Of a DNA stretch of 64,000 nucleotides, positions 9,163-19,200 are shown piece by piece (positions within the stretch are counted from its first letter, which is position 1; every line of letters starts with the position of its first letter). The stretch comes from Flavobacterium sp. WC2421. Its GTDB lineage: Bacteria; Bacteroidota; Bacteroidia; Flavobacteriales; Flavobacteriaceae. The notes under the pieces were generated by a model that saw nothing but the letters and a program-made list of their open reading frames with translations, was not told where the DNA came from and searched no databases. Made by a program: the position numbers and the translations under genes. The stretch covers positions 496,001-560,000 of the forward strand of contig NZ_CP162004.1 in NCBI RefSeq assembly GCF_040822115.1, written 5' to 3'.

Positions 9163-12100
9163 ATGTTAAAAAAAGCACTGCTAATACTAATGATTATTTG
9201 TTTTTCTGGGATTTATGCCCAGGAAAACAAATCATTATATCAAAGCAAAAAAATTGCGACATCTAAGGATACCATCCATATAGAAAACGAAAGTCTAAAC
9301 TCCAGTTTTCTAAAACTACTGAATGCAAATAATCAACTCATTGATTCTACATCTTACAAAGTAGATTTCAAAAAAGGAACACTAATTTTAAATGAGGAAA
9401 TCTACAATAAGTCAGATTCTGTCACTGTATATTATTTAAAATACCCAGAATTTCTAACCAAAGTATACCAGATTTACGATTCCAGCAGATTGGTAAGTAC
9501 TGATATTGATTCGGAAAAACAGTATAGAATTGATCCAACTCCTATTCAAGAAAACGTGCCGTTTGATGGATTAAGTACATCCGGAAGTATTACGCGTGGC
9601 GTTACTATAGGAAACAATCAGAATACTGTTTTAAATTCAAATTTAGATTTACAAATTACAGGAAAAATATCCGAAAAAGTAAATTTAAGAGCTTCACTTC
9701 AAGACAGCAACATCCCTTTACAAGATGGGGGTTATTCTCAAAAATTAGATCAGTTTGACAATGTTTTCATGGAACTATATAGTGATAAATGGAATATAAG
9801 AGCTGGTGATGTATTTCTAGAAAATCATAAATCTCAATTCCTTAATTTCAATAAAAAAGTACAGGGACTTTCGACAAATTTTGAATTTGGAAGTGACGAA
9901 AACAAAACTAATATTTTCACATCAGTAGCGCTTGTTAAAGGGCAATATGCCAAAAGTAATTTTATTGGTATTGAAGGAAACCAAGGTCCGTACAAATTGA
10001 AGGGTCAAAACGGTGAGCTGTATGTGCTGGTTGTATCTGGTTCGGAAAGAGTTTATGTCAATGGAACTTTGCTGAAAAGAGGAGAAAATAACGATTACAC
10101 CATTGATTACAATGCCGGAGAAATAATCTTCACCCCTCTTTTTACAATAACTTCCGAGATGCGAATTGCAATCGAATATCAATATTCTGACAGGAATTAC
10201 ACTCGCTTTGTAACTTATGCTGGAGCAACTCATGAAAATAAAAACTGGAGTTTTGGCAGTTATATCTATTCTGAGAATGATATAAAAAACCAACCTCTAC
10301 AACAAAATTTATCTACAGAACAAGCGCAAATATTAGTAAATGCAGGTGACAATACTAGTTTAATGGTAGCTCCTTCGGCATATATGGATAGCTATTCGAA
10401 TAATAAAGTTCTCTATGCAAAAAAGATAGTAAATACTATTGAAATTTTTGAATACTCTACTAATTCAGAAGATGAATTATTCAATGTTCGATTTAGTTCA
10501 GTGGGCATAAATAAAGGAAATTATGTCTTAAAAGACGCATCTAACCTCAGTCGAATTTATGAATATGTTCCTCCAATAAATACTATTCCTCAAGGTGATT
10601 ATGAGCCCATCATTCAACTAGTGGCACCTACTAAAATTCAAGTAGCAACATTTTTAGGAAAATATAATCCTTCTGAAAAAACTTTAGTTGATTTTGAACT
10701 TGGAATTAGCAACAACGATCTAAATTTATTCTCAACTATTGATGACTCGAATAACCAAGGTATAAGTGCTAAAATAAACACGAAGCAACGTCTTTTTTCA
10801 AAAAAATGGACAATAGATGCATTTGCAAATTATCAATTCACTCAGAAAAATTTTAAAACTGTCGAGCGTCTTTACACCATAGAATTTGACAGAGACTGGA
10901 ATCTAGGCGGATCAACTATAGGAAATCAAAGTTTATTGGTCACGGGGTTAAATTTTAATTTAAGTCCAAATAATAAAAATCAAAGCAACGGCATTATCAA
11001 TTATCAATTTGAAAAACTGGATTTCTCAGATAGTTTTTCAGGAAATAGAAATCTTCTAAAGGGTCAGTTTCAGCTTAAAAACTGGAACTTTCAAAACCAA
11101 AGTAGTTACTTAAAAAGTGATGCTATAATTAATACTTCAAAATTCATTAGAAGTCAATCTCAAGTACGATACCATTTTGATAAAAACTGGATTGGAAGTA
11201 GCCAACGTTTAGAAGACAACCAAGAAAAAAACAAATCAACAAATCAATTTACAGCATTAAGCCAAAAATTTTCTGAATACGGTTTTTTTGCAGGACGTGG
11301 TGACAGCACCGCAGTCTATGTTCAATTCGGTTTTCTAAATCGGGTGAATGATAGTATTCAAAATAATCAATTGCAAAGAGTAAACAGCTCAAAAACGTAT
11401 TATTTGAAATCTAAATTAATTCAAACTAACAAAAGTGATTTGTCAATTTATGCCAACTATAGAGTTTTGGATTATAACGAAGAATCCAAAAAAAGTGAGC
11501 CTTCCTTAAATTCACGCATACTGTATAATGACCGCTTTTTTAATCAATTAATTCAAAGTACCAGCTCGTACGAAACGAATTCTGGCACACTTCCTCAACA
11601 AGAATTCACTTACTTAGAAGTTCCTGCCGGGCAAGGAGTCTATACATGGAATGATTACAATAATAACAATATTCAAGAATTACAAGAGTTTGAAATTGCC
11701 GCCTTTATTGATCAAGCAAAATACATTCGGGTTTATTTACCAAATAGAGTTTATATAAAAACACATCAAACTAAGTTTTCACAATCCTTGATATTAAATC
11801 CAAATCAATGGCAAAATGAGGATAACTTTAAACGAATACTCTCTTATTTTTATAATCAAACTTCTTATCTCATCGATCGAAAAACAAAAAATGAAGGAGA
11901 TAATTTCGAATTTAATCCTTTTAAATCTTCACAAGAAAATATGTTGGGTCTGAGTTCGAGTTTCAGAAATAGTTTGTTTTACAATAGAGGAAAACAACAG
12001 CATTCCGTAACCTATACCTATCTTCAAAATCAAACAAAAAATCTACTTTCAATTGGATCACAACAATCCAAGAACAATTCTCATCAAATCCAATATTCCC

Positions 12101-12594
12101 ATTTATACCAAAAAAGTTGGTTGTTTAGTACATTTGCAAAAACAATAAAAACTTCAATACTATCCGAAAACTTTTCTGAAAAAAATTATACCATTACCGG
12201 ATATCAACTGGCTCCTAAAATCAGTTATTTATTTTCCAAAAATACAAGTTGGGATATATTCTATGAATTACAAAACAAAGAAAACACCATTGGAAATTTA
12301 GAAACTTTAAATCAAAATCGTTTTGGAACATCTTTTTCTTATGCCAACGATAAAAAAATCACGATGAATGGAGAAGTTTCCTTTTATCAAAATAAATTTA
12401 CTGGTAATGAATTCTCCTCAGTAGGTTTTCAAATGCTCGAAGGACTACAAACAGGGCAAAATATTACCTGGAGATTACTCTTACAAAAAAACATAACAGA
12501 GTTCCTTGATATTAACTTGAATTACCAAGGAAGAAAGAGTGAGTCTAGTCCAGCAATACATACTGGAAACATTCAACTGAGAGCCTACTTTTAA
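9163..12594 (+). CDS. Large predicted outer-membrane/envelope protein, unknown function
   Basis: The 1143-residue protein begins with a signal peptide (LLILMIICFSGIYAQ). The rest is rich in alternating polar/hydrophobic stretches with many aromatic and Asn/Ser residues, as in beta-barrel outer-membrane proteins, and it ends in aromatic-containing IQLRAYF. A conserved-looking core lies at about residues 140-230 (SGSITRGVTIGNNQ, then NLRASLQDSNIPLQDGG). I cannot name a family. Its length and lack of a plug domain set it apart from TonB receptors, and no T9SS sorting domain is seen. It stands 84 bases after aspartate kinase on the same strand, but a functional link is not implied. OM location is an inference from composition. 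Confidence 0.65.
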   Translation: MLKKALLILMIICFSGIYAQENKSLYQSKKIATSKDTIHIENESLNSSFLKLLNANNQLIDSTSYKVDFKKGTLILNEEIYNKSDSVTVYYLKYPEFLTKVYQIYDSSRLVSTDIDSEKQYRIDPTPIQENVPFDGLSTSGSITRGVTIGNNQNTVLNSNLDLQITGKISEKVNLRASLQDSNIPLQDGGYSQKLDQFDNVFMELYSDKWNIRAGDVFLENHKSQFLNFNKKVQGLSTNFEFGSDENKTNIFTSVALVKGQYAKSNFIGIEGNQGPYKLKGQNGELYVLVVSGSERVYVNGTLLKRGENNDYTIDYNAGEIIFTPLFTITSEMRIAIEYQYSDRNYTRFVTYAGATHENKNWSFGSYIYSENDIKNQPLQQNLSTEQAQILVNAGDNTSLMVAPSAYMDSYSNNKVLYAKKIVNTIEIFEYSTNSEDELFNVRFSSVGINKGNYVLKDASNLSRIYEYVPPINTIPQGDYEPIIQLVAPTKIQVATFLGKYNPSEKTLVDFELGISNNDLNLFSTIDDSNNQGISAKINTKQRLFSKKWTIDAFANYQFTQKNFKTVERLYTIEFDRDWNLGGSTIGNQSLLVTGLNFNLSPNNKNQSNGIINYQFEKLDFSDSFSGNRNLLKGQFQLKNWNFQNQSSYLKSDAIINTSKFIRSQSQVRYHFDKNWIGSSQRLEDNQEKNKSTNQFTALSQKFSEYGFFAGRGDSTAVYVQFGFLNRVNDSIQNNQLQRVNSSKTYYLKSKLIQTNKSDLSIYANYRVLDYNEESKKSEPSLNSRILYNDRFFNQLIQSTSSYETNSGTLPQQEFTYLEVPAGQGVYTWNDYNNNNIQELQEFEIAAFIDQAKYIRVYLPNRVYIKTHQTKFSQSLILNPNQWQNEDNFKRILSYFYNQTSYLIDRKTKNEGDNFEFNPFKSSQENMLGLSSSFRNSLFYNRGKQQHSVTYTYLQNQTKNLLSIGSQQSKNNSHQIQYSHLYQKSWLFSTFAKTIKTSILSENFSEKNYTITGYQLAPKISYLFSKNTSWDIFYELQNKENTIGNLETLNQNRFGTSFSYANDKKITMNGEVSFYQNKFTGNEFSSVGFQMLEGLQTGQNITWRLLLQKNITEFLDINLNYQGRKSESSPAIHTGNIQLRAYF

Positions 12595-12678
12595 ATTAAT
12601 TGGCTTAATTATTGTGATTTTATTTTCGTAATAATTAATTTATTACTTTTATTCTTTAATCTTAAAAAACAGACTATT

Positions 12679-13263
12679 ATGAAAAAATTATTGTTGTTTT
12701 GTTTAGCATTTGTGTTGTCAAATAGTTTTTATGCACAAGAAGCGGTGGCTAAAAAGAAAGTCACTAAAGCTACAACAGAAAAGGTAGAAAAGGCAGACAA
12801 ATCAGTGGCTAAAGCGGAAGCAGAAAAAGAGGCCAAAAAGCAAGCTGCTAACGAAAAAAGAAAGGCGACTATTGCTGCTAAAAAAGAAGCGGAAGCAAAG
12901 GCAAAGCTTGATGCAGAGAAAGAAGCAAAAAAGCAAGCAGCAAATGAAAAGAGAAAAGCTACAATTGCTGCAAAAAAGGAAGCTGTAAAAACAACTACAA
13001 AAATCGAAACTGAGAAAGAGACTAAAAAACAAGCAACTAGTGTAGCTAAGAAAAACCTTAGTGTTGCTACTAGCTCAGCAAATAAAAGTGCAAAAGCAAC
13101 GACTAAAAAAGTAAAACCAAAAATTAAGGAAACTACAGAAAAAGCACCAAAAGTAGCTGATAAAATTACTGGTGAGTACAATGGTAAAAAAGTTTATACT
13201 GGACCTAGAGGAGGAAAATATTATATAAACAAAAACGGGAACAAGACTTATATTGAAGAGTAA
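12679..13263 (+). CDS. Secreted Lys/Ala-rich protein with C-terminal PBCV-type basic adaptor motif
   Basis: The 194-residue protein has a signal peptide (residues 1-20, ending FYAQ). A long Ala/Lys/Glu-rich segment (about 22-160) follows, with two near copies of an EKEAKKQAANEKRKATIAA-type unit, likely helical and very basic. A final compact module (residues 163-194) carries the pattern VYTGPRGGKYYIN. That ending resembles the PBCV-specific basic adaptor domain (PF08789), first noted in chlorella-virus proteins and found in some bacterial secreted proteins. Its role is unknown, and the basic region might bind polyanions such as DNA or polysaccharide. The gene stands alone and ends at a strong hairpin. 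The domain name rests on motif memory, not a search. Confidence 0.65.
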   Translation: MKKLLLFCLAFVLSNSFYAQEAVAKKKVTKATTEKVEKADKSVAKAEAEKEAKKQAANEKRKATIAAKKEAEAKAKLDAEKEAKKQAANEKRKATIAAKKEAVKTTTKIETEKETKKQATSVAKKNLSVATSSANKSAKATTKKVKPKIKETTEKAPKVADKITGEYNGKKVYTGPRGGKYYINKNGNKTYIEE

Positions 13264-13285
13264 TATTCCATTTTTAATTAAAAAA

Positions 13286-13319
13286 AAGAGGCTTTTTCAA
13301 AATGGAAAAGCCTCTTTTT
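13286..13319. terminator. Bidirectional terminator between basic-adaptor gene and the giant-protein operon
   Basis: A 12-bp stem (AGAGGCTTTTTC pairing with GGAAAAGCCTCT, with one loose pair) is flanked by A and T runs. It lies between two convergent genes. Confidence 0.8.
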
Positions 13320-13362
13320 ATATTAGTTCTATTACCAAAAGGCAATAAAAATATTTCATTTA

Positions 13363-15303
13363 TTATTCCATCGAAATAACAACAAATTCACTGCGTCTAT
13401 TCGCTTGATGCTCGGCTTCTGTACATTGAACACCATCTGCACATTTATTTACCAATTGAGATTCTCCATATCCTTTAGCTGTTAATCGACTTGCATCTAT
13501 ACCATTTTTAATCAACCAATCTCTAGTTGACTTGGCTCTTCTATCAGATAATGCTTCATTATATTGTGCTGTTTGTCGGCTATCAGTATGTGAGCGTATA
13601 TCAATTTTAATTTTAGGAAATTCATTCATTACAGCAACTATTTTTTCTAACTCAAAAGCTGCATCTTTTCTTATGAAAGATTTATCTAAGTCAAAATAAA
13701 TAATTGGAATATCTAAAGTTTTGGCAAGATCAGTGCCCACTCCTATTGGTTTGATTCGTTTTTCTAATTCAAGAGACAAATAACTTTCTCCATTTACTTT
13801 TTCAATAGAAATCGAACCTTCCTTCGTTTCATAATTACGTTTCTCAGCACGTACGTAATACGTTTTTCCACATTCAACTTCGAAACTATACTGCCCTCTT
13901 TTATTAGTTACATTTCCTTTTAACAACTGATATTTCTCATCAAACAAACTCATTTTTGCATCTTCAAGGAAATCTCCTGACTCTTTATCAGTGATTGTTC
14001 CTTTTAAGATTTGTTCACATGTCAGCTTCTTTGTTTCAGAAAATTTATAGATATCATCATATCCCTTTCCTCCTTCTCTATTAGATGTAAAAAAACCGAT
14101 ACGGCTTTTGCTATCAATAAAAAAACCAAAATCATCTTTAGGTCCATTAATTGGAGCACCTACATTTTGGACTTCGTTAAAACTTTTGTCCTTTTCAATT
14201 TTAGCAACATAAATATCTAACCCTCCAAGTCCTGGACGGCCATCAGTAGCAAAATACAACTCGTTATCATCACTGACGAAAGGAAATGTTTCTCTTCCTT
14301 CAGTATTGATTTTTGTGCCTAAATTCTCAGGAGTTGAATATGTTCCGTCTTCATTAATTGTTACTTTAAATAAATCAGACTGTCCAAAAGTTCCTGGCAT
14401 ATCTGAAGCAAAATATAACGTTTTATCATCATTACTTAGAGCAGGATGAGCAACACTGTATTGATTGCTATTGAATGGTAATTCGGTGACATCCTTCCAC
14501 TCTCCGTCTTCTAAAGTTGCTTTATATATTTTTAGTAAAGTAATTCTTTTACTGTCTTTTCCTTTTTTGCCGTCTAGAAAATTATTTCTGGTAAAGTACA
14601 TTGTTGAACCATCTTTTGTAAAAACGGGTGTAGATTCATGAAACTTTGAATTAATTCTGTTTCCAAAGCGTTTTGGTTCTTCTAATTTTCCATTTGATTG
14701 TACTTCAGAACTATACAAATTAGTAAAAGATTGATTGGTCCACTTAAAAACTTTTTTAGAAATCCCACCAGTATCACGAGCTGAAGCAAAAACCAATTTG
14801 TTACCTGAAAAAGAGGTCCCATAATCTGAAAATTCCGAATTGATTCCGGCATCCTCGACGTTAAATCGGCCCGAATTTGCTTTAATTTCTTCTAAATAAT
14901 CTTTATGCTTTTCGTATAATTTAGCTCTTAAGTCATTTCCAGACTTCTTGTTAAACTGATCAAGCATTTTGTCTGCTTTAGCATATTCTCCAATTGACTT
15001 AAGTACTTGTGAATACCTATAAAGATATTCTGGCTCTTGATTCTCATTCAGCAAAAAAAGTTCACCGTACCACTTGGCAGCCTTATCTAATTCTGCATTG
15101 AAATAATAAGCATTACCCAATTTTTGAAACATTTTTTCGTCTTTGTACCCTTTTTCTGCTACTCTTTCATAAGTTGAAATTGCATCAATGTAAGCATACT
15201 GCTCATATTTTTTATCAGCTGCAGCTACTTTGGCTTTTTGAGCATGTCCCTTAAGACTTAGCAGACTTAAAAGGACAATGTAAACGTAGGATTTAATTTT
15301 CAT
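13363..15303 (-). CDS. TPR-PD40-OmpA family envelope protein (PorE/T9SS accessory-like)
   Basis: The 646-residue protein has a signal peptide (ends KGHAQ). TPR-like helices follow at about residues 25-140, then several PD40/WD40-like beta-propeller blades (about 155-420, with repeated LYFASD- and YFATDGRPG-type strands). Next come a carboxypeptidase-regulatory-like beta domain (about 430-515) and a C-terminal OmpA peptidoglycan-binding domain (about 530-646, with IDIRSHTDSR and LSDRRAKSTRDWL). This order matches the PorE-type proteins that tether T9SS parts to peptidoglycan. It is the third gene of an operon with the giant adhesin and a PorP/SprF protein, ten bases after the latter. It probably helps secrete or anchor the giant protein (inference from context). 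Confidence 0.8.
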   Translation of the reverse strand: MKIKSYVYIVLLSLLSLKGHAQKAKVAAADKKYEQYAYIDAISTYERVAEKGYKDEKMFQKLGNAYYFNAELDKAAKWYGELFLLNENQEPEYLYRYSQVLKSIGEYAKADKMLDQFNKKSGNDLRAKLYEKHKDYLEEIKANSGRFNVEDAGINSEFSDYGTSFSGNKLVFASARDTGGISKKVFKWTNQSFTNLYSSEVQSNGKLEEPKRFGNRINSKFHESTPVFTKDGSTMYFTRNNFLDGKKGKDSKRITLLKIYKATLEDGEWKDVTELPFNSNQYSVAHPALSNDDKTLYFASDMPGTFGQSDLFKVTINEDGTYSTPENLGTKINTEGRETFPFVSDDNELYFATDGRPGLGGLDIYVAKIEKDKSFNEVQNVGAPINGPKDDFGFFIDSKSRIGFFTSNREGGKGYDDIYKFSETKKLTCEQILKGTITDKESGDFLEDAKMSLFDEKYQLLKGNVTNKRGQYSFEVECGKTYYVRAEKRNYETKEGSISIEKVNGESYLSLELEKRIKPIGVGTDLAKTLDIPIIYFDLDKSFIRKDAAFELEKIVAVMNEFPKIKIDIRSHTDSRQTAQYNEALSDRRAKSTRDWLIKNGIDASRLTAKGYGESQLVNKCADGVQCTEAEHQANRRSEFVVISME

Positions 15304-15313
15304 AATAAATTAA

Positions 15314-16243
15314 TTAAAAGAATCTTGGAGATACTATTCTATCGTACTTATTGAACAATTCATATCTTAAAAAGATTTCATGTGAACCAGAATTATAATT
15401 AGCAAGTTTCGTAGTTTCTAAGTCATAACCATAACCGATAAACCAAGAATCACTAGCTTGAAAACCAACCATAGCACTTATAGCTGCACTCCATCGATAA
15501 GCAATCCCTGCTACAAATTTTTCGTTTATCAAAAAATTTCCTGATAAATCAACTTGTAAAGGAGCCCCTTGTACCACTTTAGTTAGGATCGATGGTTTGA
15601 ATTTCACATCTCCGGTTAAGTCAAAAACATGTCCAGCTATTAAATAATAATGTATTTTTTCTGTAGCTATATGTGTATTTGAACCAGTCCCTGCATAACG
15701 ATCAAAATGTTTCGTCTCTAACAAGTTAGGCGCAGAAATACCAAAATATGTATCGTCAGAATGATAATACAAACCAACTCCTATATTTGGCGAGAATTTA
15801 TTATCCACATTAGTGGAAAAAATATTATCACCACTGTCATACTGGTTCAATTTGTTAAAATCAATGTTCAGTAAATTAGCTGTTGCCTTTAAACCAAACG
15901 ACAACCTATATCGATCTGAAGTTTCAATACTATAGGAGAAATCAGCTGCAACATTGGTTTCATCAGACGGTCCTATTTTATCACTAATAATTGATAATCC
16001 TAAACCAATATTGCTTCCTTCAATAGGTGTGTTTATAGATGCTGTACTAGTAACCGGTGCGCCATCTAGACCAACCCATTGGGCTCGATGCAAAATAAAC
16101 ACATTCATCGACTCTCTTGATCCAGCATACGCCGGATTAATATTAATCGTATTGTACATATATTGGGTAAACTGTGCATCTTGCTGTGCATAAATCGATC
16201 CCGATAATAGAAGTAAAACTAATAATAACTTTATTTTCATCAT
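15314..16243 (-). CDS. PorP/SprF-family T9SS outer-membrane protein
   Basis: The 309-residue protein has a signal peptide (ends GSIYAQ) followed at once by the family hallmark QDAQFTQYMYNTININPAYAGSRE. It continues with a repetitive beta-barrel-like pattern (GLGLSIISDKIGPSDETN, then ISAPNLLE). PorP/SprF proteins sit in the outer membrane. In gliding flavobacteria, SprF is needed for secretion of the SprB adhesin, which has a type B C-terminal domain. Here the gene lies 45 bases downstream of a giant protein that also ends in a type B domain, so it is best read as the dedicated partner of that protein. Confidence 0.88.
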   Translation of the reverse strand: MMKIKLLLVLLLLSGSIYAQQDAQFTQYMYNTININPAYAGSRESMNVFILHRAQWVGLDGAPVTSTASINTPIEGSNIGLGLSIISDKIGPSDETNVAADFSYSIETSDRYRLSFGLKATANLLNIDFNKLNQYDSGDNIFSTNVDNKFSPNIGVGLYYHSDDTYFGISAPNLLETKHFDRYAGTGSNTHIATEKIHYYLIAGHVFDLTGDVKFKPSILTKVVQGAPLQVDLSGNFLINEKFVAGIAYRWSAAISAMVGFQASDSWFIGYGYDLETTKLANYNSGSHEIFLRYELFNKYDRIVSPRFF

Positions 16244-16288
16244 TTTTTATTTTAAGCCTTGAGAAATTAAATTTCTTAGGGAATAGAT

Positions 16289-19200
16289 TTATCTATTTAA
16301 ATACAAATATCCAGCTTTTTCATGACCTATAGCATCGTTATCTTTATATTTCAAAATATAATAATAAGTACCTGTAGGTAATCCTTCTGATTGGCTAATA
16401 GTTACACGCCCTTCTGAGAAACCTTTAAATGATTTATCAGTGTTATTGTAACCAACTCTTTCAAATACAAGAACTCCCCAACGGTTATAGATCTCAACCT
16501 TATTTTCAGGATAACATTCTAGACCATCAATTCTAAAGAAATCATTATTACCATCGCCATTAGGAGACACTGCATTAAACACTTCTATAACACATTCTAA
16601 AGCTGGTAAAACAATTGGTTCTTCATTAAGTTTCGTTTCAATTTGTGTATCGTCTTTCACAATAGTTCCATTTAAAATTGACCCTGTTACATTCGCATAG
16701 TTTGTAACTAATCCAAGTTGAATATCTCTTAACGTTACAGGATAAACACCACTATATGCTGTGTTATTGGTTTCACCAGCACCTAAGCTAACTATTGGAC
16801 TACCTGTTAAAATCAATCCTGTCAGATTATCTGTAACAGTGACATTAGAAAGAGCCATATTTCCAGTATTAGTGATAAGGAAACTATAAGATATTGTCTC
16901 TCCTACTTGAGCAAACCCATCATTATTGCTATCGTTGAAAACTCCAGTTTTTATAATTGAAATACTTGGTGACTCCGTTTGACCTGCAGCCACGGTTACA
17001 GTTACTGTAGCCGTATCACAATTCGTTGGGTTCAATACCTCACAGATAGTATATGTTACTGTATAGTCTCCCGCTGGTGTATTTGGTGCAATACTTACTG
17101 TTCCATCTGCATTTACTGTTAATGGTCCGTTTGGCGTGCTTGTCAATACAACATCTGATGGATTAACTGGTACCCCGTTTAAGGTATCGTTTGTCAATAC
17201 ACTTGGTACTGTTCCACCTGTTGTTCCATTGATTGGGCCTGCAACATCAGCTACTGCATCGATTGGTGCTGCAACTACATGTACTGTTACCGTAGCCGTA
17301 TCACAATTCGTTGGGTTCAATACCTCACAGATAGTATATGGTACTGTATAGTCTCCCGCTGGTGTATTTGGTGCAATACTTACTGTTCCATCTGCATTTA
17401 TTGTTAATGGTCCGTTTGGCGTGCTTGTCAATACAACATCTGATGGATTAACTGGTACCCCGTTTAAGGTATCGTTTGTCAATACACTTGGTACTGTTCC
17501 GCCCGTTGTTCCATTGATTGGACCTGCAACATCAGCTACTGCATCGATTGGTGCTGCAACTACATGTACTGTTACCGTAGCCGTATCACAATTTGTTGGG
17601 TTCAATACCTCACAGATAGTATATGGTACCGTATAATCTCCCGCTGGTGTATTTGGTGCAATACTTACTGTTCCATCTGTATTTACTGTTAATGGTCCGT
17701 TTGGCGTGCTTGTCAATACAACATCTGATGGTTTAACTGGTACCCCGTTTAAGGTATCGTTTGTCAATACACTTGGTACTGTTCCACCCGTTGCTCCATT
17801 GATTGGACCTGCAACATCAGCTACTGCATCGATTGGTGCTGCAACTACATGTACTGTTACCGTAGCGGTATCACAATTCGTTGGGTTCAATACCTCACAG
17901 ATAGTATATGGTACTGTATAATCTCCCGCTGGTGTATTTGGTGCAATACTTACTGTTCCATATGCATTTACTGTTAATGGTCCGTTTGGCGTGCTTGTCA
18001 ATACAACATCTGATGGTTTAACTGGTACCCCGTTTAAGGTATCGTTTGTCAATACACTTGGTACTGTTCCACCCGTTGCTCCATTGATTGGACCTCCAAT
18101 ATCTGATACTGCATCGATTGGTGCTGCAACTACATGTACTGTTACCGTAGCGGTATCACAATTGCTTGGGTTTAGTTTTTCACAAATCGTGTATTGTATC
18201 GTGTACTCTCCTGCTGGTGTTCCTGCAGCAACACTTACGCTTCCGTCGGTGTTTACGCTTAAGGCGGTAGTCGCTGTCGATGTTATTACTACATCTGCTG
18301 GAACTACTTTTACTCCATTTAAGGTATCATTAATCAATACATTGATCCCTGCGTCTCCTCCGTCTTTTCCATTGATTGGACCGGCAACCACATCGTCAAT
18401 TGCATCGATTATCGCTTTTCCAACGGTTACTGTTACCGTAGCGGTATCGCAATTGCTTGGGTTTAGTTTTTCACAAATCGTGTATTGTATCGTGTACTCT
18501 CCTGCTGGTGTTCCTGCAGCAACACTTACGCTTCCGTCGGTGTTTACGCTTAAGGCGGTAGTCGCTGTCGATGTTATTACTACATCTGCTGGAACTACTT
18601 TTACTCCATTTAAGGTGTCATTAGTCAATACATTGATCCCTGCATCTCCTCCGTCTTTTCCATTGATTGGACCGGCAACCACATCGTCAATTGCATCGAT
18701 TATCGCTTTTCCAACGGTTACTGTTACCGTAGCGGTATCGCAATTGCTTGGGTTTAGTTTTTCACAAATCGTGTATTGTATCGTGTACTCTCCTGCTGGT
18801 GTTCCTGCAGCAACACTTACGCTTCCGTCGGTGTTTACGCTTAAGGCGGTAGTCGCTGTCGATGTTATTACTACATCTGCTGGAACTACTTTTACTCCAT
18901 TTAAGGTGTCATTAATCAATACATTGATCCCTGTATCTCCTCCGTCTTTTCCATTGATTGGACCGGCAACCACATCGTCAATTGCATCGATTATCGCTTT
19001 TCCAACGGTTACTGTTACCGTAGCGGTATCGCAATTGCTTGGGTTTAGTTTTTCACAAATCGTGTATTGTATCGTGTACTCTCCTGCTGGTGTTCCTGCA
19101 GCAACACTCACGCTTCCGTCGGTGTTTACGCTTAAGGCGGTAGTCGCTGTCGATGTAATTACTACATCTGCTGGAACTACTTTTACTCCATTTAAGGTGT

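Noticed and set aside
9922..10293. Minus-strand frame of 123 residues within the 1143-residue gene
   Set aside because: It lies fully inside a long plus-strand gene, with no promoter or recognisable domain.
12729..13181. Minus-strand frame of 150 residues within the basic-adaptor gene
   Set aside because: It is the antisense of an Ala/Lys-rich coding region (giving Phe/Ala/Ser runs), has no independent signals and covers a well-supported gene.
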